A DNA stretch of 64,000 nt. Source: Eriocheir sinensis. Its lineage: Eukaryota; Arthropoda; Malacostraca; Decapoda; Varunidae. This document shows, in pieces, positions 1 through 10,469 of the stretch (positions are counted from its first letter, which is position 1; each line of letters begins with the position of its first letter). The position numbers and the translations under genes were made by a program. The stretch lies in contig NC_066520.1 of assembly GCF_024679095.1 (NCBI RefSeq), positions 14,643,209 through 14,707,208 on the forward strand. Reading direction: 5' to 3'. A model generated the notes under the pieces. That model was not told the origin of the DNA, searched no databases, and saw only the letters and a program-made list of their open reading frames with translations.

Positions 1-503
1 AGTCGGTCACCACATTCACCACTAACCACTACTTTCATCACCACCACAATATAGGAAGGAACCAGACTGTAACATATCCTTTTAAGTCAAGTAAAGAAAG
101 ATTGCACTCATTTGACTTTACTTCGATGAAAACTTTATAGAAAAGCAAGGAGAAAAAAACGGCTTACTTCCTTTCCCTTTACAACTGAAAACATATGATA
201 TCCAAACACTTTCGAAGGAGGATACAATACTTTATCATGCCTTGGCTGTCAATAAGGTGGTATATTGCAGTCTCGATGTTCTTTTTTTTTCCCTTCCTCT
301 GTACCTGTTGAGGCCAATTTATCCTCCCTCCCTCACCTGTCCTGGCGTGTTTGTGCTGCTTATGTCATGCGGGCGAGAGGTTCAGAGCCACGCCTATAAT
401 AAGTATACCTAGGCATTAATTCTGAATCGGGCGAGAACGAGCAAACTGACGGAGGATGAAGAGAAGTGATTCAGAACCTAAGAAACCAGAGGGAAGGACT
501 AGG
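1..503. other. Unique sequence, no gene seen
   Basis: Mixed-composition sequence with no open frame of interest, no tRNA-like fold and no repeat beyond short T and CCTCC runs. It borders the first CA microsatellite. Confidence 0.5.
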
Positions 504-510
504 CACACAC

Positions 511-572
<62 letters not shown>
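504..572. repeat. (CA)n microsatellite
   Basis: Nearly pure CA dinucleotide run of about 34 units with one CG interruption near its start. Open frames across it encode only Thr-His or Cys-Val alternation and are not genes. Confidence 0.95.
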
Positions 573-574
<2 letters not shown>

Positions 575-677
575 GTCGCCTCTCCACACCTGAGAGCCCC
601 TGTCCACCAAGACGCTCACTCACCTGGCTATCAAGTGACTCTTTGTGTGGCTGAACAAAGGAGAACCGATTTGTCTC

Positions 678-980
678 TCCCCCTCCACCTCTCCACCCCT
701 CCACCCCACCATCCATCCACCCCTCCACCTATCCACCACTCTACCCATCCACCTCTCCACCTAAAAGCCTCCACCCCTCTTTCCCTCCTCCTTCTCCTCC
801 CCTTCTACTCATTCACCCCTTCCACCCATCCACTTCCTCACCCTTTGTCCAAACCCACACTTCCACAATTCACCAAACACCCCAACCACTTCCACTAACC
901 ACCTCCGCCATCACCACCTCTTCGATACCCACGTCAACCACCACCACCACTACCCCCACCATTACCACCACCCTCTACCC
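678..980. repeat. CCAYC-rich degenerate repeat
   Basis: C-rich strand made of loosely repeated CCACC, CCATC and CCTCC pentamers, giving way to CCACCAC triplets near the end. No coding signal beyond Pro/His/Ser low complexity. Confidence 0.75.
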
Positions 981-1118
981 ATCACCCACCCACTCCGTCA
1001 CACTTCCACAGTAGATCAACACCCCCCTCCCCCACCCCCCTACAAGCAACACTACAGCCCCAGCAATATACACCACTCTTACAACTCAACATGGCATTCG
1101 TCTGAACACTGATGAATC

Positions 1119-1125
<7 letters not shown>

Positions 1126-1159
<34 letters not shown>
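1126..1159. repeat. (GA)n microsatellite
   Basis: Pure GA run of about 17 units. Confidence 0.93.
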
Positions 1160-1162
<3 letters not shown>

Positions 1163-1533
1163 TCACATTCAATCAGTGTCATCTCCTAGACAAGCCTACT
1201 TATAATACAACACCCACACGCACACACGCACACGCACATTCCCTCCCCTCCCACACACATACAAAAGATACATTAAGTGGCAGTCATCTATCCTTTCCTT
1301 CCCCTCTTCCTCCCTTTCTGCACCCCCCCCCCCCTCCCTTTTCCCGACCCTCTCTTCAGGAATAAGTGGTCTGTCGATTGGGCCTTCACTATAGATGAGG
1401 CAAACAGGCGATCCGTCACACGAACAGAGGCAAAAAGAAAGAAAAATGGGAAATAAATATAAGAGAGGCGGCTCGTATGCAAATCACCGGGGGAGTCAGA
1501 GCGGTCAGTCAATACATCGATCCGTCCGTCACT

Positions 1534-1556
1534 TAGTCAGTCAGTCAGTCAGTCAG
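1534..1556. repeat. (AGTC)n tetranucleotide repeat
   Basis: Five to six tandem AGTC units. Degenerate CTAT/ATCC tetranucleotides follow at about 1,685-1,780. Confidence 0.8.
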
Positions 1557-1895
1557 GTGGTTGAGGTGAAAAAAGTGGAGTGACACCCGTTGGTCGTTCA
1601 ATCGAGTTTTAATATTTCCTCTTCTGTTTTTGCGAGTTTCTTTCCTTGTTCTTTTGTTTGTTGGTCTCTTTTTGCTTGCGTGGATATCTGACTGTCTATC
1701 TACCTATCCATCTATCTACTCATCAATCAATCCATCTAGCTCTCATTCTTTCTATTTATCCATACATCAATCTTCGTCGCTACATCTGTCACGGTTACAC
1801 AAATAATAAAGTGAGAGAAAGGAGTAATGAATGAGAGATTGAGGAGGAGGAGGAGGAGGTGGAGGACAATGGTGGAGGATAGAAGTGGATAGAAG

Positions 1896-1899
<4 letters not shown>

Positions 1900-1965
<66 letters not shown>
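1900..1965. repeat. (GA)n microsatellite
   Basis: Pure GA run of about 32 units inside a wider GGA-rich purine region (about 1,840-2,130). Confidence 0.95.
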
Positions 1966-1967
<2 letters not shown>

Positions 1968-2154
1968 GTGGATAGCGGAGGACGAAGAGGGAGAGAGTGG
2001 AGGGACGGGGAGTAAAGAGAAGTGGAGGAGGGGTACCAGAGAGAGGAGGGATGGGGGTTCAGGGCGGAGTGGAGTGGGGGATGTAAGAGGGGGGGAGGGG
2101 GGGGGAAGGAGAGGAGGAGGATGGCGGAGGCTTAACATTCAATAACAATATTTC

Positions 2155-2310
2155 ACGAGAATTCAGTATCGACGGGCGGCGTGACCCCGGACAGGTGTCG
2201 ATGGTCAGGTCATTACGCCAGATTGACCTGTCTCCGCCCTCATTAATATGTACACCTGCGGATTTATGGCTACCTGGAGGAGTTACGTCACCTGGGCCTG
2301 AACGGTGCAC
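2155..2310. promoter_or_regulatory. Candidate cis-regulatory island with E-boxes
   Basis: A short unique patch between purine arrays. Directly visible are CAGGTG near 2,190, CACCTG near 2,252 and 2,290, TGACCT half-sites, a CATTAATA homeodomain-type core and TTTATGG. This combination of E2-box and TAAT cores recurs in other islands of the window. Enhancer function is inference; no transcript or protein is seen. Confidence 0.3.
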
Positions 2311-2596
2311 TAATGGAGGAGGAGAGGAATGGGAGGAGGAGAGGAACGAGGAGGAGGAGGAGGGGGGCAGGGGGGAGGAAGAGGGAAAAGGAGAAGAACG
2401 AGGAGAAGGAAACGGACGAGGTGAGGTAAAAGACGAGGGAGGAGAAGGTAGTGAGAAATAGGAAGAGAAGAACGAGGAGGAGGAGGAGGAGGAGCCGGCA
2501 GACGAGGCGAGGGAGAAAGAAAAACAAGAAGGAAATGAGAAGAAAAGAAGAACGAAGAAGATATAGAGACGAACGTAAAGGAGGAGGAAGAGATGA

Positions 2597-2638
<42 letters not shown>

Positions 2639-2745
2639 AAATGGAAGTAGCAAGAGAAGAACAAAAATGCGGCGTAGGAGAGGCAATAAGATATGTCGGA
2701 GGAGGAGAAAGAAAAAAAAGATTAAAAAAAACAAAAACGATATCA
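2310..2745. repeat. Polypurine tract with embedded (GA)n
   Basis: Over 400 bases almost wholly A and G on the plus strand (GGA, GAA and GAGA blocks), with a pure GA run at 2,599-2,634. Open frames here are Arg/Glu or Ser/Leu low complexity. Confidence 0.85.
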
Positions 2746-2963
2746 ACAGATTTGCGGTCGACGTTTCCCGAGACAGAATATTCAGTGCATCACAATTTTA
2801 AGATCAAGTTCATCAAATACTTCCTTTTATCATACATTTCTATTCTAATTTTTAAAACACCGTTCCTCTCATACTTAATTCAATCACTAATACGCGTAAG
2901 CAGATACACCTCTCCTCCCGAAATTGACCTCTCTTTCTGCCACCTCTTTTGGTTCTTTTTATA

Positions 2964-3047
2964 GGCGCAGCGAGTAGCGGGCTTTTTTTATTATTGTTTC
3001 CTTTTTTTGTGCCCTAGAGCTGTCTCCTTTGTTGTAAAAAAAAAAAA
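2964..3047 (+). mobile_element. D80 dispersed element, copy 1
   Basis: About 84 bp with the shared order: GCAGCGAGTAGCGGGC, T-run, ATTATTGTTTCC, T-run, GCCCT-AGAGCTGTCTCC, TTTGTTGTAAAA, A-run. The same order is seen at about 10,690, 22,465 and 34,483 in this orientation, and reversed at 16,955 and 52,356. It has no coding capacity and no A/B boxes. By recall, very similar sequence is common in crab transcripts; a short SINE-like or MITE-like origin is inference. Confidence 0.75.
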
Positions 3048-3059
3048 TCACTTCCAAGG

Positions 3060-3680
3060 CATAGGTGTGTTAAGGTTTGCCCCTCACCTCACCTCTCCTC
3101 ACCTGCGCCTCACCTCACCCGCGCCAGCCCTTCGTATTGTAAGTGTTTGTGTGCGCTGCTTTCCCGCCCCCTGTTATTGCACGCCCACAAACATTCGCCC
3201 GCCCCAACCTAATGGACACCTGCTCAGGATGTTTTCCCATTGCTAAATCAGGTTTGCTAATGCCCAGACAAACCAAAGCTGCTCACAAACCGGTTCCGAT
3301 GCTCTTTTCATTTGGCTCGTCCGCATCATTTTGCAGCATTAGTAGTTTGCCGCTTGAGGCGCTGCAGACAATGCCCGACACTCACCAGCAGCAGGAAGGC
3401 AACGCGGCGAACACCTGCCGAGCCAAGCCACTAATGACAGGTACATGCGAGTGTCCTTTCTCACCAGACACTTGAAACACCAGGTAATAATGGACACGTG
3501 CATAGCTAACCTGTGTAATTTAAGAAGCAGGTACGTTCGTCAGGTGCTCATTATCACCGTGTAATGAAGACACCATCGAGGCGAGTTCCGCATTCAAAAC
3601 AGGTACAAGAGATGCTCAAACACCAGGTTCAAGCCGGCGTTCACAGGTAAGTGGGAGGTTAGGGAGGCAGGAACAGGTAA
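3060..3680. promoter_or_regulatory. E-box/CAGGTA-rich unique region
   Basis: Complex sequence with many CACCTG/CAGGTG and CAGGTA words (for example near 3,101, 3,217, 3,411 and 3,541) and TAATAATG and CTCATTATC patches. No conserved protein is recognised in any frame. The clustering suggests a regulatory module or an old repeat built around these words; neither can be decided from sequence alone. Confidence 0.25.
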
Positions 3681-3819
3681 GAAAAAAAGGGGTAGGTGGG
3701 TCGGTAAAGCAGATACACATGATAAATTTTAGGTAATCCAGCAAGACTACGAGGTATATGCGAGCTCTTCCCTAATTCGCAAAAACTGTCAAGGATTCTG
3801 CGTTTGAGGTTTTGCATTT

Positions 3820-4274
3820 GCTGGTGGTGATAGTGGTGATAGTGGCGGTGGTTAGTGGTGATGAGGAGTCTTGTTATTGGTGATGGCGGGCCGTGGCGCA
3901 AGGAATAAGATGATGATGGTGATGATGGAGATGAGATGATAGGGGTAGGTTCTGGTGATGTGGATTGGTGGTGGAATCTGAAATTGGGCAAGGTATTGGT
4001 GGTGAGTGACTGAATGGGGGTCAAGGGTGGAGGTGGAGGTGGTGGTGGTGGTGGTGGTGAGCGACAAAGGGTGGAGTTCATGCTGGGGGAGGTGGTGGAG
4101 GTGGTGGTGGAGGTGAGTGCTTATCGTGGTGGTGATGATTTAGGTACCACCACCATCACCACCTTTACGACCTTCACCTCCAGTATGTATCACCGCTTTT
4201 ATCATCTTCACCACCAAAATCATCACCATCATATACTTCTTCCGCCACTATCACCATTTCCATCACCACCATCG

Positions 4275-4311
<37 letters not shown>

Positions 4312-4330
4312 AACCACCGCCATTGTCAGC
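3820..4330. repeat. GGT array facing an ACC/ACT array
   Basis: GTGGTGAT-type repeats become (GGT)n at about 4,025-4,130. They are followed by CACCAC, CATCAC and (ACT)n on the same strand up to 4,330. The two halves are largely complementary, so this is a degenerate inverted arrangement. Confidence 0.8.
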
Positions 4331-4412
4331 TTATTCTCCATCACTTCCTCTCTTGCTGGGTGACTTATGTGCGCAATTATAATGACAATAAACACACTTG
4401 CAAAAAAAAAGC

Positions 4413-4415
<3 letters not shown>

Positions 4416-4489
<74 letters not shown>
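4416..4489. repeat. (GT)n microsatellite
   Basis: Pure GT run of 37 units. C-rich and CA-rich sequence follows to about 4,580. Confidence 0.96.
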
Positions 4490-4491
<2 letters not shown>

Positions 4492-4589
4492 ACCCCCCAA
4501 ACACACTCAATCCCCCCCCCACACACACACAACCCCTTCACGCACACACAACCTCCCCTACCCCCCCCCACCCCCATACTCTCCAGCCA

Positions 4590-4874
4590 GGTGTACCGAT
4601 AATCACAATCAGTAAAACTTGCCTTACCTGCCCGCTCCCTGCATGAACCAGCCGAGGCAACACAGCGCCGCAACACACCTGAACGCGAGGACGAAAACCC
4701 GCCTTCAGAAGCTCTAGAGATGGGAGCCTTATGGACCCCCGCCTGCCTGCGCCCCTCCCCCCCGTCCCCCGTGATTAGGATGTTGAGGCCGAGTAGTGCT
4801 GTTGCAAATTGGTACCTTGTCTCGGCTACCACATAATGACGCCCCACTACCTCATTACCTGCGCCGCGGCCTCC
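4590..4874. other. Unique sequence, no gene seen
   Basis: Mixed sequence with a CAGGTG box near its start and a CACCTG near 4,675. Open frames across it have no recognisable domain and run into flanking CA or CTC repeats. Confidence 0.4.
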
Positions 4875-5060
4875 CTCCTCCTCCTGCTAGTACTATTTTT
4901 CTTCTTCCTCCTTCTCCTCCTCCTCCTCCTTTGACGCCTCCGCCGCTGCTACCACCACCTAAACCGTCACAACCACCACCTTCTCTTCCTCCTTCTCCTC
5001 CTCTTGCTCCTGATCTTCTCCTCCTCCTCCTTTCTTCAGTACCTTCCCCTCTACCTCCCC
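4875..5060. repeat. CTC/CTT pyrimidine repeat
   Basis: Degenerate trinucleotide pyrimidine array (CTCCTC, CTTCTC). Translations are poly-Leu, Ser or Pro only. Confidence 0.8.
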
Positions 5061-5262
5061 CTCCTCTTTCGTAGCTTCGCCTCACAGTCAAATGGGTGTA
5101 TGCTTTATCCGTCTGTCGGTCTGTCGGTCTGTTCATCTGTCTTTGTTATTAGGATGCATCTCCACGCCTCTCATTACCATTTAGGACATACACGGCGCTC
5201 TCCTCAAGACTCATCTCACAAAATTGCGCGCCTTTTATGATTATAGTTAGCCGACTTTTCCT

Positions 5263-5265
<3 letters not shown>

Positions 5266-5329
<64 letters not shown>
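5266..5329. repeat. (GA)n microsatellite
   Basis: Pure GA run of 32 units. Confidence 0.95.
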
Positions 5330-5331
<2 letters not shown>

Positions 5332-5442
5332 AAGGAAGTGAAGGTAACTGGAGTCTTTTCGAAACTCGCTATTCACGATTCTCTCAAAGCTTCTTTTTGC
5401 GGACTAAATTTGAGGTTGAACCCATAAAGAAGAGCTAAGTAT

Positions 5443-5446
5443 ACAC

Positions 5447-5477
<31 letters not shown>
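5443..5477. repeat. (CA)n microsatellite
   Basis: CA run of about 17 units with one CG interruption. Confidence 0.93.
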
Positions 5478-5800
5478 AGCACCAACATATTTTTCTACAA
5501 TTTATTCCTTTCCTGAAACAACTTTTTTTCGGTTTTTTTATCATATTCGTTTAACTCCTCTTCTCTTGTATACTTCCTCTTTGTTGTCATTATCTCAACT
5601 TTTATTCCTTCCTCTTAACCTCCTCTTCTGTAGTTATCCCTCTCTTCTACTCCCACTTTTTTTCTTGCTTCTCTTTTTAACCTCCTCTCCTTTACCTCTC
5701 TCTTTCTTTTGGCTCCACTTTTTTTCCTTCCTTTTCGTCTACACTTTTTTTTTTATCTTCGTTCATTCTTCCATCCTTCCTTCAACCACCAGCGCCACGG

Positions 5801-5956
5801 GCCAAAACAGCAGCGGACCAAAAACAGCAGCGGACCAAAACAGCAGCGGACCAAAACAGCAGCGGACCAAAACAGCAGCGGACCAAAACAGCAGCGGACC
5901 AAAACAGCAGCGGACCAAAACTGCAGCGGACCAAAACAGCAGCGGACCAAAACACA
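5801..5956. repeat. 16-bp minisatellite (AAAACAGCAGCGGACC)
   Basis: About 9.5 nearly identical head-to-tail 16-bp units, with one extra A in the first junction and one CAG-to-CTG change. Because 16 is not a multiple of three, the three forward frames cycle through the same peptide set and all stay open, which makes spurious frames on both strands. There are no spacers, so it is not a CRISPR-type array. Confidence 0.95.
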
Positions 5957-6099
5957 GCCTCATAGTACCTCATTCTCCTCCTCGACATCGACTTACGACT
6001 GCAAATAGCTCTCTTTTACGTCCGTTTCCAGTCGAGGAGAGGAAAGGAGGAAAGGCTGACAACGTGAAGGAACTGATGTGTTTGGGTGTGCGGGGAGGA

Positions 6100-6240
6100 G
6101 TGTGAGGGGGAGGAGGGTATGTGTCGGGGTTGTGTGGGGGGGGGTTGTGTGTGTGTAGGGGGGGGTTGTGGGTGTTGTGTGTGGGGGGGAGAAGGGTTTG
6201 TGGGTGTTGTGTGTGTGTGTGTGGAGGGGGGGTTGAAGTC
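6100..6240. repeat. G/T-rich simple sequence
   Basis: Runs of 5-8 G separated by GTGT words on the plus strand. Low complexity with several G4-like runs. Confidence 0.7.
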
Positions 6241-6269
6241 GGGAATGGGGAAAGACTTATCTCATCTCT

Positions 6270-6670
6270 TCTTCCTCTTCCTTCTCCTTCTATTACTTCC
6301 CCGACTCTTCTTACTCCTCCTCCTCTTCTTTCCTTCTTTCTTCCTTCTCCTTTTCTTCATTTTACTCCATCATTCATTATTCTCCTTCCATCTCCCTCTT
6401 ACGTCTTTCCCTCATTCCCCATTCACATCTTACTTCCCCTCTTTCTTTTTCATCGTTTTCCCTCTTCTATTCGTACTTCTATTCGTATCATACGTCCTCT
6501 TCTTCTCTTCTTGTTAACCTTTCTCATGCACATCCTCCTACCTCTCTTCTTTCTCATATTCCTTCTTAAATCCTTCAGTCTCTTCTTCTTTTATCCCTCC
6601 TCCTCTTCTTTCTACAACACTACAATCGCATACCCGTCCTCTTATCTCTCTATTCTTCTTTCTTCTCGTC
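6270..6670. repeat. Pyrimidine-rich low-complexity region
   Basis: CTTCTT, CCTTCT and TCCTCC words over about 400 bases. Open frames are Leu/Phe/Ser only and are not treated as genes. Confidence 0.75.
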
Positions 6671-6689
6671 TTGTCTATTTTTTTTCCAC

Positions 6690-6930
6690 ATCGCGGCAAA
6701 CACAGTGGTCAGGATGGGGAGGCTTCAGGTTATCTCTCACTGGAGGGCTTCGCGGAGGGTGCATGTGTGGGGAGATCGAGGGCGGTGCTTTGCGGTCCGC
6801 GGCTCACACACTCGAACGCCTCAGCTGACGGCCAGAACGCCACACTTAGGGCGTAGGAAACGAGTGAGTGTATATGCTGCTAGATCGGATTGGGAGGGTG
6901 CATGGTGCTGGTGGTGATGGTGGAGGGAGG
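6690..6930. other. GC-moderate unique patch
   Basis: A CpG-containing unique segment between pyrimidine repeats. Overlapping short open frames show no known motif. Confidence 0.35.
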
Positions 6931-6981
6931 AGGGAGAGGTTAGTAAGGTGTGAAAGGTAAGGGTTTCATGAATGTCAGTCT

Positions 6982-7236
6982 GGTTCCTCTTGAATGTTTG
7001 TTTTATTTGAGTCCTCCTTCGATGTTCTGTGATTTTGTGTTTGTTTAGAGTTGAGTGCTTGCTGTGTTGTGTGTGTTTGTGTTTGAGTTTCATGTGTAAG
7101 TGTGTCGGGTTCCTCTTGAATGTTTGTTTGTGTTATTTGAGTCCTCCTTCGATGGTTTGTGATGTTTGTGTTCGTTTAGAGTTGTGTGTTTGCTGTGCTG
7201 TATGTGTTTGTGTGATGTTTGCGTGTTTGTTTAATG
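6982..7236. repeat. Tandem duplication, ~125-bp unit
   Basis: Two head-to-tail copies beginning at about 6,982 and 7,108, sharing TTCCTCTTGAATGTTTG, TTTGAGTCCTCCTTCGATG and TTCGTTTAGAGTTG-like blocks, with small indels. Confidence 0.85.
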
Positions 7237-7298
7237 TCTGTGCTTGTGTATATGTGTTTTTGTTAAGTTTATATTTCTCTTGTGTGTGAGGAGGGGAG

Positions 7299-7342
7299 AA
7301 AGAGAGAGAGAGAGGTAGAGAGAAGTAAAGAGAGAGAGAGGT

Positions 7343-7371
<29 letters not shown>
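7299..7371. repeat. (GA)n with AGGTA/AAGTA interruptions
   Basis: Three GA runs separated by AGGTAGAGAGAAGTAAAG-type interruptions; the last pure run ends near 7,371. Confidence 0.9.
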
Positions 7372-7377
<6 letters not shown>

Positions 7378-7470
7378 TACATCCAACCACCCATTCACAC
7401 CCTCACACCCCTCCCTCCTACCCAGATACCAATTAACACCATACCCACCCACCCAACGAGCTCCAGCAAC

Positions 7471-7471
7471 C

Positions 7472-7510
<39 letters not shown>

Positions 7511-7512
7511 AC
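7471..7512. repeat. (CA)n microsatellite
   Basis: CA run of about 20 units with an AAAC interruption near the end. Confidence 0.92.
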
Positions 7513-7789
7513 GCACACTGCCTCCTACGTCACCCTCCCGCCTCCACCCTCAATGGCCCCACCACAATGCAATTCCCTCTATGGGCAGCGTAGTTCAGCA
7601 GGACACTCCGACGCAGAAGATAGAGTCCCTTGCATCTCTCTCTCTCAGCGGCGTGTGTGTGGTATATACGTGGGAGGGTGTTCTGTCGCTCCCGTCCCCC
7701 CCCCCCCCTCCCTAACATAGCTATAGCAATTGCCACATTCGCTTCTGTGTTATACCACCTCCCTCCCTCCCCTCTCTTCGTATACCATG

Positions 7790-8199
<410 letters not shown>

Positions 8200-8414
8200 G
8201 CAACTGTGCCGTTAACTACTACCATCGCCACCACTCCCAACACCGCTGCCGCTTAATCCTACAAGCTGCTCCCACTGCCTCACCCAGCCCGCCCTCTCTC
8301 GCCGTCCTCGTCCTCGTCCTCCTCGTTCTCTCTCTTTCCCGTGCTGCAAATGTTAGTGTGAACTTTTGTGCGTGTTGTTTGGTCTCGTCGTTGTTCTCGT
8401 TTTCGTTGCACTCC

Positions 8415-9140
8415 TCTCTCTCTCTCTCCCTGTCTGTCTGTCTGTCTCTTTCTTTTGTTTGTTTTCTTTCCCTCTTTCTATCTATCTACTATCTACTCCT
8501 GTCTCCTTCTGTCTGTCTGTCTGTCTCTTTCTTTTGTTTGTTTTCTATCCCTCTCTCTATCTATCTACTATCTACTCCTCTCCTCTTTTTGTCTTTGTCT
8601 CTTTCTCTCCCTCCCTTTCTCTATCTTAATATACTATCTACTACTTTTATCTCCTCTCTATCTATATCTACTATCTACTCCTCCTCCTCTCCCTGTCTGT
8701 CTTTTTCCTCTTCTCTGTCTATCTCTATTTACAATCTACTATTACTGCTGTCTTTGTCTTTTTCTCTCCCTCTACCTCTCTCTGTTTCTCTATCTCTGTC
8801 TATTTATCGCCTCTCTTTTTCTTTCTACTATCTCCTCCTCCTCCTCTTCTCCCTGTCTGTCTTTCCTCTTCTCTGTCTATCTCTATTTACAATCTACTAT
8901 TACTGCTGTCTTTGTCTTTTTCTCTTCCTCTCCCCTTCTCTCTCTCCTTCTCTATCTCGGTCTATTTATCGCCTCTCTATTTCTTTCTACTATCTACTCC
9001 TCCTCCTCCTCTCCCTGTCTGTCTTTTTCCTCTTCTCTGTCCATCTCTATCTACAATCTACTATTACTGCTGTCTTTGTCTTTTTCTCTCCCTCTCCCCC
9101 TCTCTCTCTCCTTCTCTATCTCGGTCTATTTATCTCTCTA
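8415..9140. repeat. Higher-order pyrimidine tandem array (~160-bp unit)
   Basis: Two copies of a ~68-bp TCTG-rich unit come first. They are followed by three copies of a ~160-bp unit whose CCCTGTCTGTCTTT landmark lies near 8,691, 8,851 and 9,013. Each contains ATCTCTATTTACAATCTACT and a GTCTTTGTCTTTTTCTC block. The 438-codon Leu/Ser frame across it is a repeat artefact. Confidence 0.85.
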
Positions 9141-9419
9141 GCGTACAATTTTTGGTATTTTCGTTTTGTTCTGAATGGTATATAATTACATCATCAACAA
9201 CTCAACAAAGCCGGAAGTCGTTTGTTTATCCTATACTTACTAATTTGTAACGCCGCTAAGTTTGTAGCATTAATCTAATACCCTCGCTGCTGAAACTCTG
9301 TGGTATACTTTCTTTATAAATATACTTGAGAAAAAAAATGTTCCACTGTCCCTTTTTTTTCTCTTTGATAGCATGTACCACTGCGCACTCACGTCTCCTC
9401 TCTCTTACTCTGACCACTG

Positions 9420-9900
9420 TTATCATTTCCACCACCTTCACCACCATCATCACCACCAGTACCACCACCACCAGTACCACTACCACCACCAGTACCATCA
9501 CCACCACCAGTACCGCTACCACCACCAGTACCATCACCACCACCAGTACCACCACCACCAGTACCGCTACCACCACCAGTACCACTACCACCACCAGTAC
9601 CATCACCACCACCAGTACTACCACCACCACCAGTACCACCATGCACCACCACCAGTACCGCTACCACCACCAGTACCGTCACCACCAGTACCACCACCAC
9701 CAGTACCACCATTAGCACCAGTACTACCACCACCACCACCGCCAGTACCACCACCACCAGTACCGCTACCACCACCAGTACCGTCACCATCATCACTACC
9801 ACCATCATCAGTACCCCCGTCACCACCACCACCACCACCACCAGTACCGCTACCACCATCATCAGTACCGCCGTCACCACCACCACCACCATCATTACTA
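9420..9900. repeat. CACCACCAGTAC minisatellite
   Basis: Nested 9-, 12- and 15-bp units built from CACCAC triplets punctuated by AGTACC, with CGCTAC, CATCAC and ATTAGC variants. All units are multiples of three, so every frame stays open (HHQY, TTST or PPVP on the plus strand). Confidence 0.9.
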
Positions 9901-9981
9901 GCAGAAGTCGAGCCCTAAATGTTATCATTGGTGAAGTTTATGTTCACCACACAAGTGATACCGTGCTCAGGTGTTCCTACC

Positions 9982-10156
<175 letters not shown>

Positions 10157-10224
10157 TTCTTTTTTCATACTGTCCTTTTCCGTATCTCTTTCCATTTTGT
10201 CTTATTTTCTCACCAAACACCCAT

Positions 10225-10275
10225 ACCCTCCTCCTCCTCCTCCTCCTCCTCCTCCTCTTCCTCCTCCTCCCTCCT
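10225..10275. repeat. (CTC)n trinucleotide repeat
   Basis: CTC/TCC triplet run with one CTT interruption. Confidence 0.88.
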
Positions 10276-10469
10276 CTTTCACCTCGCCTCCTCTCGCCTC
10301 AACACTCGTCTAATCCCTAATCACTGATAATAAACAAACACATTAACTCCCCAAATGTGCGGTTTCGAAATCACTCATGCTCAGCGCTTCCGATTCAACA
10401 CCTGAGTAACGAAGTGGGTGAAAACTAATATCACCCAGACACACACGTGGGAAAAATAAATGTTGGTGT

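Noticed and set aside
5801..5956. Possible CRISPR array
   Set aside because: Contiguous 16-bp units without spacers in a eukaryotic window.
9373..9918. His/Gln/Tyr-repeat protein frame
   Set aside because: A CACCAGTAC minisatellite with period divisible by three; every frame on both strands is open.
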